Part shown: positions 9,223-18,484 of the stretch, piece after piece
How the letters are laid out: each line of letters begins with the position of its first letter
Position numbering within the stretch: position 1 is the stretch's first letter
NCBI GenBank assembly: GCA_041656115.1
Contig: JBBAED010000003.1
Location: forward strand, 1-64,000
Reading direction: 5' to 3'
DNA: 64,000 bases
Source: Dehalococcoidales bacterium
GTDB taxonomy: Bacteria > Chloroflexota > Dehalococcoidia > Dehalococcoidales > UBA5627
Notes under the pieces: model-generated
The model's database searches: none
The model's input: the letters and a program-made list of their open reading frames with translations, nothing else
Told to the model about the DNA's origin: nothing
Program-made: the position numbers and the translations under genes

Positions 9223-9250
9223 TTGACAAACATAATATATGTATTATAAT
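9223..9250 (+). promoter_or_regulatory. Sigma-70 promoter of the marR-mmpL pair
   Basis: TTGACA at 9223-9228, a 16-base spacer and TATAAT at 9245-9250 give perfect consensus boxes. They lie about 43 bases upstream of the MarR start codon. Confidence 0.8.
9232..9247. promoter_or_regulatory. Candidate MarR operator
   Basis: Perfect inverted repeat ATAATA-tatg-TATTAT covering the spacer and the first bases of the -10 box of the marR promoter. Its place and 16-base size suit autorepression by the adjacent MarR protein. The assignment is by position, not by a known consensus. Confidence 0.55.
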
Positions 9251-9292
9251 AATACTATTGATTACACAAAGTAATTTCGGAGGGTAGTATTT

Positions 9293-9766
9293 ATGGATAG
9301 CTTGCCGGATGAAAAAGAGAAAAAATTTGACCTTATTTTAAATAAATTGACCGTATTTACGGGGGAAATGCTTTCGGAAGGTCATATACTGCTTGAGTCC
9401 GAAGGTAACCTTACAATGTCGCAGTTACGCGTGCTCCTACTCCTTAAAATCAACCATAAGATGAATATGACCCAGATTGCGTCCGCTCTGAATATCCATG
9501 TATCCACCGCTACCGGGTTAATAGACAGGCTGATTGTAAAAAGATACATAAAAAGGGAAAGCGACTGCGAAGACAGAAGAATAATTTATTGTACTCTAAC
9601 CGAAGACGGATTTAAAATTGCCGATAATATCTGGCGTGTTGTGCTTGAAAATGCTCAGTCGCTGGTGGAGTTTGTTTCATCCGAAGAATTGGATGTTATC
9701 GGTAATTCGATTGATATTTTGCAAAGGGCATGGGCTCAAAGAAGAGAAACGTTAAATAATGCCTAA
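9293..9766 (+). CDS. MarR family transcriptional regulator
   Basis: 157-residue winged-helix protein. The core runs from LTMSQLRVLLLLK (about 41) through the recognition helix HVSTATGLIDRLIVKRYIKR to the wing ESDCEDRRIIYCTLTEDG. The flanking helices are of MarR dimer type. It starts at an ATG with a GGAGGG site and lies 36 bases upstream of an MMPL exporter on the same strand, so it most likely represses that exporter and itself until a ligand binds. The ligand cannot be deduced from sequence. Confidence 0.9.
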   Translation: MDSLPDEKEKKFDLILNKLTVFTGEMLSEGHILLESEGNLTMSQLRVLLLLKINHKMNMTQIASALNIHVSTATGLIDRLIVKRYIKRESDCEDRRIIYCTLTEDGFKIADNIWRVVLENAQSLVEFVSSEELDVIGNSIDILQRAWAQRRETLNNA

Positions 9767-9802
9767 GGGCTTTTTATAATTTAGTTTGTTTGCGAGGTTG
9801 TT

Positions 9803-12421
9803 ATGTTTAGAAAATTAGGGGGTTTTACCTCTAAGTTCAAGTACCTGATTATTCTTTTTTGGGTCGGGATTGCTGTTTATATGGCGATGTTTGCCCCGAC
9901 CTTAAGTGAAACGGGTAAATTGGATACATCCGGTTTCTTGCCCGAAGGGACCGAATCGGCAAAAGCCGCTGAACTGGTTACAGAATATTTTCCGGATGAA
10001 GTTAACGATTCTTCAATAACGATTGTAATCCATAATCCGGATGGGATTAATGCTTCCGATACGGCTTTTGTACAATTTTTTTCGGACTGGCTTAACAATG
10101 AAGGCGTTTCAGGCGGGATTGAATCGGTAACATCAATTTTTACCGACCCGACACTGGCTCCGAATTTGATTTCTCCGGATAATACCACGATGCTTGTTAA
10201 CGTTGGATTAAATACGGCGGTATCGGGTAAAACTTCCGACGAGATTTTGGAATCGGTTCGAAATTATGTTATCGGAAACAACAGTTCAACTTCTTTACAG
10301 GTTTATGTTTCGGGCGAAGTCGGCATTATGAACGATATGATTAGTACTTTGATGAAAAGTATCGATCTTACAACTATTGTGACCTTAATTCTGGTGATTG
10401 TGCTGCTCCTTTTTATCTACCGCTCGCCGATTGCTATGCTTGTACCTTTATTAACTATCGGTGCTGCATACCTGGTTAGCCGCGGAGTGCTGGGTTATAT
10501 GGGCGAGTGGGGGATTAGTCTCTGGTCTCAACTCGATGTTATTATTATCGTCTTAATATTCGGGGTGGGTACCGATTATTGTTTGTTTATGGTCTCAAGA
10601 TACAAAGAAGAGCTCAGGCATAGCACCAGCCGTTTGGAAGCCTTACGCAATACCGTTGGTTCAATCGGTTCGGTTATCACCGCCAGCGCCTTTGCGGTTA
10701 TTATCGGTGTTGCCGGTTTGGCTGTTGCCGAATACGGAATGTTAGAAACTATGGGGCTCGCTTTATCCGTTGCTGTTTTGATTACTTTCCTTGCTTCCCT
10801 GACCTTAACCCCCGCAATTTCGGCCCTTTTTGGGAAAATAATGTTTTGGCCCGGAAAACATGCCGATACTTCCAAACCCAAAACGGAACCGGTTAAAGAA
10901 AACGCTTTTTGGCGCGGAATCTCTAAAATAACAACTAAACACTCATTTATTGTTGTTCTTTTGGTTGCGATTATCCTTGCGGTTCCTTATATTCCGTACT
11001 CGAAGATGACTTTATCTTTTGATACGTTATCGGAACTCTCAGCCGATTCCGATTCAATCAAAGGGTTTGATGTTTTAGGCAAACATTTCGATATCGGAAA
11101 AATGATGCCGACTACCGTGATTTTACCCGTTAGCTCCGGCAGCGCCCTTTCAAGCGAGGCATTAAAAGAGATTGATTTAATATCATCCGATATCGCGGCC
11201 TTAAACGGGGTTTCGGGAGTGATATCCCTTGTTTCTCCTTCGGGTAACGGAGAAGCGCTTGCAATATTAACCGTGTCGGGGCAAATAAATATATTACTTG
11301 AGCAGTTAAACGCCGCTATCGGTAATGCTTCTGCCGATCCGACAGCACTTTTTGACCCTGCTACGGCACAGATGTTTCAACTTTTAGGGGGCTACTTGCA
11401 AGAATTAGGTACGGCCTTCCCTGCGGTTACCGCTGAGCCCTCCTATATCGCCGCTCTAACTGTCTTAAATAATATTAACGAGGCAATGGCAAATATCAAT
11501 CCGCAAAATATTGATATGGCAACCCTGCCTGCTCTGTTAGCCTCGTTCCAACAGTCCATAGGGGAGTTTGTTCAGGCGCTTAGCGGTCTGGGAAATTATT
11601 TTGTGACAAACGGCAATCCTTATTATGTACCACAAACGTTAGTCTCAATATATCCCGAATTCAATCAGCTTATAGATACCTTTGTCTCTTCCGATTCCAA
11701 GGCGGTTAAACTGATTGTGACGCTTAGCGATTACCCGTATGCCGAAATGGCAATGGATACAATTCAGGATATCAAAGGCCTTATCCATAACGGGAATGCA
11801 TATACATATTTTGATACCAATGAATCGGCGGTCGGCGGCGCATCTTCGGCAATGTTGGATGTACGTTCCGTACTCGAGGTTGATTTTACCAAGATTATAG
11901 TTGTTGTTTTGGCGGGTGTTTTTATAATTTTGTGCTTGCTTCTGCGCAGTTTTATTGCCCCGCTCTACATTCTGGGCATTGTTACTTTTGCTTACGGTGC
12001 CACCATGGGAATTTCTTCGTGGATCTTTACCGACCTGTTGGGGCAATCGGGGGTTAGTTTTGCGGTGCCGATTATTGTGTTCGTGCTGATGATTGCCATT
12101 GGCGCCGATTACAATATCTTTATGATGTCGCGTGTTCGTGAAGAAGCCCATAATAAATCAATGAAAGAAGCGATAACCAAAACGGTAATGAGCACCGGTT
12201 ATGTGATTATGGCCTGTGGTTTGATATTGGGAGGCACTTTCCTTGCGATGGTTCTCTCTCCGATTCAAACAATGTTCCAAATCGGCGTTGCGGTTGCTAT
12301 AGGAGTCTTTTTGGAAGCCTTTGTTGTCGTGCCTTTGTTGTTACCGGCGATAGCAAATATCTTCGGAAGAGTGAATTGGTGGCCGTTTGGGCATAAAAAG
12401 CTGGGAATCAAGAAGGATTAA
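9803..12421 (+). CDS. MMPL/RND family membrane exporter
   Basis: 872-residue MMPL-type RND transporter of the inner membrane. It has a duplicated architecture: a first TM segment (about 13-32), a large extracytoplasmic domain, TMs 2-6 with the proton-relay type motif FGVGTDYCLFMVSRYKEE, then a second half with a second extracytoplasmic loop rich in Ala/Asn/Gln (about 480-600) and IAIGADYNIFMMSRVREE. Such proteins export lipids, hopanoids or drugs by proton motive force. Co-transcription with a MarR repressor suggests inducible efflux. The substrate is unknown. A terminator follows the stop codon. Confidence 0.9.
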   Translation: MFRKLGGFTSKFKYLIILFWVGIAVYMAMFAPTLSETGKLDTSGFLPEGTESAKAAELVTEYFPDEVNDSSITIVIHNPDGINASDTAFVQFFSDWLNNEGVSGGIESVTSIFTDPTLAPNLISPDNTTMLVNVGLNTAVSGKTSDEILESVRNYVIGNNSSTSLQVYVSGEVGIMNDMISTLMKSIDLTTIVTLILVIVLLLFIYRSPIAMLVPLLTIGAAYLVSRGVLGYMGEWGISLWSQLDVIIIVLIFGVGTDYCLFMVSRYKEELRHSTSRLEALRNTVGSIGSVITASAFAVIIGVAGLAVAEYGMLETMGLALSVAVLITFLASLTLTPAISALFGKIMFWPGKHADTSKPKTEPVKENAFWRGISKITTKHSFIVVLLVAIILAVPYIPYSKMTLSFDTLSELSADSDSIKGFDVLGKHFDIGKMMPTTVILPVSSGSALSSEALKEIDLISSDIAALNGVSGVISLVSPSGNGEALAILTVSGQINILLEQLNAAIGNASADPTALFDPATAQMFQLLGGYLQELGTAFPAVTAEPSYIAALTVLNNINEAMANINPQNIDMATLPALLASFQQSIGEFVQALSGLGNYFVTNGNPYYVPQTLVSIYPEFNQLIDTFVSSDSKAVKLIVTLSDYPYAEMAMDTIQDIKGLIHNGNAYTYFDTNESAVGGASSAMLDVRSVLEVDFTKIIVVVLAGVFIILCLLLRSFIAPLYILGIVTFAYGATMGISSWIFTDLLGQSGVSFAVPIIVFVLMIAIGADYNIFMMSRVREEAHNKSMKEAITKTVMSTGYVIMACGLILGGTFLAMVLSPIQTMFQIGVAVAIGVFLEAFVVVPLLLPAIANIFGRVNWWPFGHKKLGIKKD

Positions 12422-12431
12422 TAAATTAAAA

Positions 12432-12460
12432 GAGGGGAGCTTAACGCTCCCCTCGGTTTA
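12432..12460. terminator. Rho-independent terminator
   Basis: GAGGGGAGC (12432-12440) and GCTCCCCTC (12446-12454) form a 9 bp stem with a 5-base loop between the convergent MMPL and epmA genes; the flanking T-runs are short. Confidence 0.75.
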
Positions 12461-12499
12461 TAACTGTATCAATACTTTTTAACGGTTTACGGATATTCG

Positions 12500-13423
12500 C
12501 TAAGCGCTGTCGGATGTAAACGGAATTACCCGGTCAATCGAATCTGCATTACATAACAGCATAACCAGGCGGTCAATCCCCAGCGCCACACCCCCGCATT
12601 GAGGGATAAAAGGCACCGCATCAATAAACTTTTGCGGCATTTGCATGCGCTGCCCCTGTTCCTTTTCAATTTGTTCAATGGCCTCGTGAAACCGTATTTT
12701 CTGCTCGTTAACATCAATCAGTTCGCTGTAAATGTTAGCAAGTTCCAGTTCTCCGAAAAATATTTCAGCCCTTTCGGCAACTTTTGCGTTATCGGGTTTA
12801 ATTCTTGCCAGTGCGGAAGCATAAGACGGGTAATCCAAAAGGACGGTCGGGCGGTCTTTGGCAAAGCCGGGTATGACCTTCTCTGCCATATCGATATCAA
12901 ATTTTAACGGGTCAACCTCGGTGGTGGGGTCCCAGCCGGCAAATTTCAAATAGGCGTCTTTAACCGTAATTTGGGGCCATGGGGTTGCAATATCGAAAAC
13001 GGAACTACCGTATTTGATTTGGCTAAATCCCATCTCTTGGCCAAGGTAAGAAATCAAATCTTCAATCTGCTTTACAATAGTCGTGTAATCTTTATCGGCA
13101 TAATACCATTCAAGCATTGTAAATTCGGGGTTATGCAATCGCCCTCGCTCGCCTTTGCGAAAACAGCGTCCGAATTGGAAAATTTTTTGGTATCTGGCGG
13201 CTAACAACCGTTTCATATGCAGTTCGGGTGAGGTGGATAAAAACCATTCTTCACTTTTAATCGGTGTGATGTAGGCCTCGGGGGCGATTTCCGGCAAACG
13301 GACGGGGGTTTCTATTTCTAAAAAACCCCTGTCCTCGAAGAATTTGCGGATTAATTTGTAAATTAGAGCCCTTGTTTTTAAATTAGACTTGAGCCCGATA
13401 AGATGTTTTCTTTCATCTTCCAT
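12500..13423 (-). CDS. epmA: EF-P lysyltransferase EpmA (PoxA/GenX), LysRS-like
   Basis: 307-residue class II synthetase catalytic core without the anticodon-binding domain, as in EpmA. It shows FLEIETPVRLPEIAPEA, the motif 2 region FQFGRCFRKGERGRLHNPEFTM and motif 3 GGVALGIDRLVML. EpmA attaches (R)-beta-lysine to a lysine of EF-P. The gene sits 3 bases downstream of efp on the same strand, which strongly supports this role. EpmB, the aminomutase that makes beta-lysine, is not in this window. A full-length lysS is present separately at 50.4-51.9 kb, so this is not the housekeeping LysRS. Confidence 0.9.
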   Translation of the reverse strand: MEDERKHLIGLKSNLKTRALIYKLIRKFFEDRGFLEIETPVRLPEIAPEAYITPIKSEEWFLSTSPELHMKRLLAARYQKIFQFGRCFRKGERGRLHNPEFTMLEWYYADKDYTTIVKQIEDLISYLGQEMGFSQIKYGSSVFDIATPWPQITVKDAYLKFAGWDPTTEVDPLKFDIDMAEKVIPGFAKDRPTVLLDYPSYASALARIKPDNAKVAERAEIFFGELELANIYSELIDVNEQKIRFHEAIEQIEKEQGQRMQMPQKFIDAVPFIPQCGGVALGIDRLVMLLCNADSIDRVIPFTSDSA

Positions 13424-13426
13424 AGT

Positions 13427-13990
13427 CTATTTCTTGTTAATACGCTCTACGTATACACCGGTACGGGTGTCCACTTTGATAATATCCCCGACATTAATAA
13501 AAGTCGGCACACCGATAACTGCACCGGTTTCTATGGTGGCGGCTTTTAATTGCGGAGAAATTGTTTGTGCTTTAATTGCAATATCGCTTTCCAATACTTC
13601 GGCTTCAATAAAGTTGGGAAGCGTAATTTCAACCGGCTGATCTTCAAACATCAGCATATCAATCAGCATTCCCTCTTTTAAGAACAACTTCCTGTCTCCG
13701 ATTTGGGTTTCGCTGATATGTAACTGTTCAAAGGTTTCGGTATTCATAAAGATATACTCGTCGCCGTCTTTATAAAGGAATTGCTCTTCGCGATATGTCG
13801 TTTGAGCTTCATCCACTTTTTCTCCGGAATGGAGGGTTTTATCGATAATAGTCCCGTCAAGCAAGCTTCTGAGTTTAACGCGGTAGATTGCGCGTCCTTT
13901 ACCGGGCTTGGTGAATTCAAGATCTTCCACGTTATAGGGGGTTCCGTCAATCAAAAGTTTAATGTTTTTACGTATATCCGCAACATCCAT
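13427..13990 (-). CDS. efp: Translation elongation factor P
   Basis: 187-residue EF-P, normal length, with three OB/KOW-like domains. The first domain carries the loop FTKPGKGRAIYRVK; K31, in PGKG, matches the lysine that is beta-lysylated in E. coli. EF-P rescues ribosomes stalled at polyproline. Its lysyltransferase gene follows 3 bases downstream, making a two-gene operon. The ATG is preceded by AAGGAAAGGA. Nothing is odd in the sequence. Confidence 0.96.
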   Translation of the reverse strand: MDVADIRKNIKLLIDGTPYNVEDLEFTKPGKGRAIYRVKLRSLLDGTIIDKTLHSGEKVDEAQTTYREEQFLYKDGDEYIFMNTETFEQLHISETQIGDRKLFLKEGMLIDMLMFEDQPVEITLPNFIEAEVLESDIAIKAQTISPQLKAATIETGAVIGVPTFINVGDIIKVDTRTGVYVERINKK

Positions 13991-14022
13991 ATAAATCTGT
14001 CCTTTCCTTATGTTATTGGTAA

Positions 14023-14031
14023 ATTATAGCA
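14023..14031 (-). promoter_or_regulatory. Extended -10 promoter of efp-epmA
   Basis: On the minus strand TGC-TATAAT (TATAAT is the complement of 14023-14028) forms an extended -10 box about 33 bases upstream of the efp start. No good -35 box is seen. Confidence 0.5.
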
Positions 14032-14184
14032 GCAATTTGTACTGTCTAAAAGGAATTAAAAGCGGTAGCATTGGTTTTTGGCAATATAAAAAACGCATTC
14101 CAAACATTTAACACCTTACTAGCTTATCAAAAATTGTGTCCCCATAGCAATATAGGGTTTTAAAATAAAAAGGAGAGCGGTATA

Positions 14185-14213
14185 TTGACAATGCTATAGC
14201 GAGTATGTATTAT
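14185..14213 (+). promoter_or_regulatory. Sigma-70 promoter of modABC
   Basis: TTGACA at 14185-14190, a 17-base spacer and TATTAT at 14208-14213. A short palindrome GCTATAGC sits in the spacer at 14193-14200 and could be a regulator site. The leader to modA is about 60 bases, too short for a molybdenum-cofactor riboswitch. Confidence 0.65.
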
Positions 14214-14281
14214 TATGAAAGATTTTGGAGGCCTTGTAAACGGTTATTATCAATTTCGGGATATATTAAAGGAGTAGGCAA

Positions 14282-15073
14282 ATGATAGCAAGAAAATTGT
14301 TAAAAACTGCGGTGCTTTTGATTGTGGCGGCTATGGTTTTACCGATAGCGGCTTGCAGTGACAAACCGGCGGAAAATATCACACTGAATATATCAGCCGC
14401 GGCAAGTTTAACCGATGTTTTGGAAGAAATAAATTCCGTATACATGGATGCTAATCCGAATATCAAAATTATTTCCAACTATGCCGCCTCAGGTACCTTA
14501 CAAACCCAAATTGAACAAGGCGCCGATTGTGATGTCTTTATTTCGGCAGCCGCCAAACAAATAGATAACCTCGAAAATAAAGCCCTCCTCCTGGAAAATA
14601 CGCGCGTTAATGTCCTTAAAAACAGCATTGCACTGATTGTGCGTAAAGATACTAAATTAGAATTAAATTCGTTTGAGGGACTTATTGCCGATGACGTTAA
14701 ACTGATTGCCGTCGGAGATCCCTCGTTTGTTCCCGCCGGAACATACTCTTACGAGGCACTTGATTTATTAAAAATTACCGACGGTTTAAAAGATAAATTG
14801 ATACTGGGCAGTACGGTTAGGGATGTTTTAGCTTATGTGGAAACCGGTAACGTAGATGCCGGGTTGGTCTTTTTAACCGATGCCGTTTTAATCGATTCAA
14901 TTAAAGTTGTGGCGATTGCCCCGGATCAAATCAATTCTAAAATCGTTTATCCGGGGGCTGTTATTAAGGCTTCCGCAAACCCCGATGCGGCAATTGCTTA
15001 TCTTAACTATCTTTGCGGTGCAGAAGCATCGGCTGTTTTTGAAAAGTACGGATTTAGTCCGATATTTGAGTAA
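14282..15073 (+). CDS. modA: Molybdate ABC transporter substrate-binding lipoprotein
   Basis: 263-residue periplasmic-binding protein with a lipoprotein signal peptide; lipobox PIAAC, cysteine near residue 23. The fold starts with NISAAASLTDVLEEI and continues with GADCDVFISAA, as in ModA, where the early serines and the later Ser/Asp/Tyr contact molybdate or tungstate. First gene of a modABC operon, with AAAGGAG before the ATG. Molybdate versus tungstate cannot be settled from sequence. Confidence 0.9.
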   Translation: MIARKLLKTAVLLIVAAMVLPIAACSDKPAENITLNISAAASLTDVLEEINSVYMDANPNIKIISNYAASGTLQTQIEQGADCDVFISAAAKQIDNLENKALLLENTRVNVLKNSIALIVRKDTKLELNSFEGLIADDVKLIAVGDPSFVPAGTYSYEALDLLKITDGLKDKLILGSTVRDVLAYVETGNVDAGLVFLTDAVLIDSIKVVAIAPDQINSKIVYPGAVIKASANPDAAIAYLNYLCGAEASAVFEKYGFSPIFE

Positions 15074-15129
15074 TACCGCCAATCATATTAAAATAGTGGG
15101 CTAAATAAACATTAAATTGCGGACTGTTA

Positions 15130-15822
15130 ATGAATTATCTGGAACCATTGCTTGTATCAATGAAGACGGTTGCGGCAACAACCGTGGTCACCTTCTTTCT
15201 CGGGATTGCCGCAGCACGTTGGATGGCACGTTATAACGGTAAATTTAAAAGCCTGATTGACGGGCTGTTTATTCTGCCGATGGTCTTACCGCCGACCGTG
15301 GTCGGTTACGGGTTGCTACTGGTGTTTGGCGTTAACGGCATAATCGGAAAAGCACTGTTGGCAATCGGTGAAAAGGTTGTGTTCTCCTGGGAAGCAACGG
15401 TTATTGCGGCGACCGTTATGGCTTTCCCGATTATGTATATGACAGCCAAAGGTGCCTTTGAACAAGTTGAGCCCAATATTGAGGCCGCTGCGCGCACATT
15501 GGGTGCCGGAGAGTGGCGTATCTTTTGGACGGTAACCCTCCCGATGGCTAAAGCGGGGATACTGGCGGCAACCGTACTTGCTTTTGCGCGTTCTTTAGGA
15601 GAATTCGGCGCCACTTTAATGCTTGCCGGAAACATCGCCGGAAAAACACAAACAATTCCGATTGCTATCTATTTTGCAATTCAAGCCGGTGATAATCAAA
15701 AAGCGATGATTCTCTGTCTAATCGTCTTGGCAATCTCTTTTATTTCCCTTGCGGCGATTGCTTACTGGAACGGCATCTCCAAAAAGATGAAACCGGTCAA
15801 ATCGGCCGAGGTCTATTCCTAA
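15130..15822 (+). CDS. modB: Molybdate ABC transporter permease
   Basis: 230-residue permease with about five TM helices. The binding-protein-dependent transport signature is seen as AARTLGAGEWRIFWTVTLPMAKAGILAA (about residues 120-147), containing the EAA loop that contacts ModC. LPMVLPPTVVGYGLL is typical of ModB. It lies between modA and modC, with short gaps consistent with one transcript. Confidence 0.93.
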   Translation: MNYLEPLLVSMKTVAATTVVTFFLGIAAARWMARYNGKFKSLIDGLFILPMVLPPTVVGYGLLLVFGVNGIIGKALLAIGEKVVFSWEATVIAATVMAFPIMYMTAKGAFEQVEPNIEAAARTLGAGEWRIFWTVTLPMAKAGILAATVLAFARSLGEFGATLMLAGNIAGKTQTIPIAIYFAIQAGDNQKAMILCLIVLAISFISLAAIAYWNGISKKMKPVKSAEVYS

Positions 15823-15841
15823 TGTCTAAAAACAGGTCAAA

Positions 15842-16921
15842 ATGTTAAAAATAGAAGCTAAGAAAAATTTTTCGGGATTTAACTTGGATGTTAGCCTCAC
15901 CGCCGATAGCGGGATATTGGCGATATTAGGGCCATCGGGGTCAGGGAAAACGATGACCTTACAGGTTATTGCCGGGCTGATGAAACCGGATGAGGGCTTT
16001 GTTGAGGTTAACGGTAAGGTCTTATTTGATTCCGAAAATAAAATTAATATGCCGGTACAAAAACGCAAAGTCGGGTTTGTTTTTCAGCATTATGCATTAT
16101 TTCCGCACCGTACCGTTTGGGAAAATATTGCCTACGGGTTAAAAGATAAACCGAAAGACGAAATCGATAAAAAGATAATCCAGTTATTAAAAACAATGAA
16201 TATCGGCGGCTTGGAAAACCGTTATCCGCGTCAGCTTTCAGCCGGTCAGCAGCAAAGGGTTGCCATTGCCCGCGCGCTGGCGCCGGAACCGGATGTGCTC
16301 CTGCTTGATGAACCTTTTTCGGCACTTGATCCCATCCTTAGAGACCGCTTGGTATTGGAACTTATGGATTTGCAGAAGGTATTTGACGGCAGTATTTTAT
16401 TTGTGACCCACGATCTTGTAGAGGGATACAGGTTAGGTTCAAAGGTAGCTGTTTACCACTCCGGAACTATTGTTCAGCACGATACCAAAGAAAATGTCTT
16501 TTCTTATCCGGCCAGCCGTAATGTTGCCAAAATGATTGGTATGTCAAACCTGATTGAAGGGGTTATCACCGCTGTAAACGCCGATAATCTCACCGTTTAC
16601 GTCGATTCATGGGGTGTTGCCCTGGAAGCGGCAAACCGAAAAGGCGATAACTTTTATTTAAATCAAAACGTAATTTTGGGAATACGTCCGGAATATATTA
16701 CCGTTAGCGAGGGGCGTGAGGTAAATACTCTTCCCTCTAAAATCATTCATAAAATGGAAGGGATTGCCAGTAATAATTACCGCTTTCATGTAAACTCCGA
16801 TGCTTCGGAAAAAAGATATATCGAAGCCGTTATCCCCAAAAATTCCGTCAGCCTGCTAAGCGTAAACAACGATTGCAACCTTTACTTAAACCCCGACTTA
16901 TTGGTTGTTATGCCGGAATAG
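15842..16921 (+). CDS. modC: Molybdate ABC transporter ATP-binding protein
   Basis: 359-residue ATPase. It has Walker A GPSGSGKTMT near residue 30, Q-loop VFQHYALFPH, signature LSAGQQQRVAIARAL near 129 and Walker B LLLDEPFSALDP; about 120 residues after the ATPase carry a MOP/TOBE-like regulatory region. It powers ModB for uptake of molybdate or a related oxyanion. Third gene of the operon, starting 20 bases after modB. The C-terminal domain is more diverged than the ATPase. Confidence 0.9.
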   Translation: MLKIEAKKNFSGFNLDVSLTADSGILAILGPSGSGKTMTLQVIAGLMKPDEGFVEVNGKVLFDSENKINMPVQKRKVGFVFQHYALFPHRTVWENIAYGLKDKPKDEIDKKIIQLLKTMNIGGLENRYPRQLSAGQQQRVAIARALAPEPDVLLLDEPFSALDPILRDRLVLELMDLQKVFDGSILFVTHDLVEGYRLGSKVAVYHSGTIVQHDTKENVFSYPASRNVAKMIGMSNLIEGVITAVNADNLTVYVDSWGVALEAANRKGDNFYLNQNVILGIRPEYITVSEGREVNTLPSKIIHKMEGIASNNYRFHVNSDASEKRYIEAVIPKNSVSLLSVNNDCNLYLNPDLLVVMPE

Positions 16922-16971
16922 CGTACTAAAATTTTAGCGTAAAATCCTATCTCTAAAACGGTGTTTTGTAC

Positions 16972-17001
16972 TTGACATCAAACGTAATTTTCGGTTACCA
17001 T
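16972..17001 (+). promoter_or_regulatory. Putative promoter of the CPA2 antiporter gene
   Basis: TTGACA at 16972-16977, an 18-base spacer and TACCAT at 16996-17001; good -35, weak -10. The leader to the TTG start is about 125 bases. Confidence 0.45.
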
Positions 17002-17130
17002 TCTGAACGTAATTAATTGCTTTTTTGTTGTTTCTAAAGGCAATTCCGCCGGTTTCCGCGTAGTTGTTCAAATAAAAGATGTTCGACTTAAACAGGCGTT
17101 CTAATCTTTATTCTGGAAGGAATGAAATAA

Positions 17131-18303
17131 TTGTTTAGCGAATCAATTCTCTTAAGCCCCGATTTTCAAATGCCGTTATTGCTTTTTGTAGCTTTAGCGG
17201 GTTATTTAATTGCCTATAGGATTAACCAATCCGCCGTTGTCGGAATTATTTTGGCCGGTATTTTGGTCGGCCCCAGTTTTTTGGGGCTTGTGACGTATAC
17301 CGATTTTGTTTCGTCACTGGCGCATCTGGGGGCGGTGGTTTTACTTTTTACCATCGGCCTTGAGTTTAACATAAAAGAAATTGCCAAGGTGCGCTATCTG
17401 GTGATTGGTCTGTGCGGTGTGATTATCCCCGCAATCGGCGGGTTTTTTACCGCCGAACTTTTCGGATTTGATTTTAAAGCGGCGGTGTTTATCGGTACCG
17501 CGCTTACCGCTACCAGTATCGCTATTACGGCAAATGTCCTGCGCGAAATGGGTAAACTGCAAACCGAGGCCGCCAAGGCGATTATTGCCATTGCCGTTGT
17601 TGATGACGTTTTGGCGCTCTTGTTTCTTTCGATGGCCGAAGGCGTTGTTTCGGGCAATATTTCGGTGGGGACGCTCTTGCTTACCTCCTTTGTTGCCGTT
17701 GCATTTATCGCTATTGGAATTATAGTCGGTAAATTTGTTTTTGCCAGGCTGGCAGTGACGCTCAGTAATACGGCACTGGGGAATAAATACCCCGAATCCA
17801 TTTTTATATTTACGATTATGACCGCATTTTTATATGCCTTAACAGCCGAATTGGTCGGGCTGTCTGCAATTGTGGGGTCATTTTTAGCGGGGGCGACTTT
17901 CTCGGGGATCAAGTTTAAAAACAGTGTAAAATTAAAAGACGGCGCGGAGCATTTGCATATTATATTTTCATCGATTTTCTTTGTTTCGCTGGGCGTCATA
18001 ATGGATACGCACTACATCACCCTGGATATTATTTGGTTTATTTTGGTACTCACGGTTGTTGCCATGATTACCAAATTTATCGGCTGCGGGATACCGGCCA
18101 AACTGTACGGAATGAATTGGAAGGATTCCTTGGTCGTAGGGGTCGGGATGGCGCCCCGCGGCGAAGTCGGTATGATTATCGGTTTAATCGGTTTAAATCA
18201 AGGCTTGATTGATATGGGCGTTTATTCGGCGATAATCTTGGTCTGTTTGCTAACAACAATAATATCACCTTTGATAATGAGAAACGGAATCTATAAACAT
18301 TAA
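17131..18303 (+). CDS. CPA2 family cation/proton antiporter
   Basis: 390-residue membrane protein with about 12 hydrophobic segments (Na_H_Exchanger family, KefB/NapA-like). It includes GIILAGILVGPSFLG, LLFTIGLEFN and IIAIAVVDDVLALLFLS. The paired aspartates in VVDD are those that bind ions in electrogenic CPA2 antiporters. No RCK/TrkA-N nucleotide-binding domain follows, unlike KefB/KefC, so glutathione or NAD gating is unlikely. The TTG start is supported by GGAAGGAATG about 10 bases upstream. Ion specificity is not decided. Confidence 0.88.
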   Translation: MFSESILLSPDFQMPLLLFVALAGYLIAYRINQSAVVGIILAGILVGPSFLGLVTYTDFVSSLAHLGAVVLLFTIGLEFNIKEIAKVRYLVIGLCGVIIPAIGGFFTAELFGFDFKAAVFIGTALTATSIAITANVLREMGKLQTEAAKAIIAIAVVDDVLALLFLSMAEGVVSGNISVGTLLLTSFVAVAFIAIGIIVGKFVFARLAVTLSNTALGNKYPESIFIFTIMTAFLYALTAELVGLSAIVGSFLAGATFSGIKFKNSVKLKDGAEHLHIIFSSIFFVSLGVIMDTHYITLDIIWFILVLTVVAMITKFIGCGIPAKLYGMNWKDSLVVGVGMAPRGEVGMIIGLIGLNQGLIDMGVYSAIILVCLLTTIISPLIMRNGIYKH

Positions 18304-18346
18304 ACGGCATTAAAAATCTTTTCTTTTAAAGGACATATTTAACAAA

Positions 18347-18392
18347 ATAATCCCGCAAAGTATGCTGTGTGCAACGCGGGATTATCTTTATT
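18347..18392 (+). terminator. Rho-independent terminator
   Basis: ATAATCCCGC (18347-18356) and GCGGGATTAT (18376-18385) form a 10 bp stem with a 19-base loop, followed by CTTTATT. It ends the antiporter transcript. Confidence 0.75.
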
Positions 18393-18484
18393 GATTTAAG
18401 GGCAATCTAGGCACTCAAATCACTTAGCTAAACCTATAAAATTATACTTTTAAGATATTAACCGATATTATTTATTTCCAGCCG

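Noticed and set aside
12500..13423. Truncated second lysyl-tRNA synthetase
   Set aside because: Its length, its missing anticodon domain and its position next to efp match EpmA, not a broken lysS.
14029..14281. Molybdenum-cofactor riboswitch upstream of modABC
   Set aside because: The transcribed leader from the promoter at 14185-14213 is only about 60 bases and shows no fitting fold.
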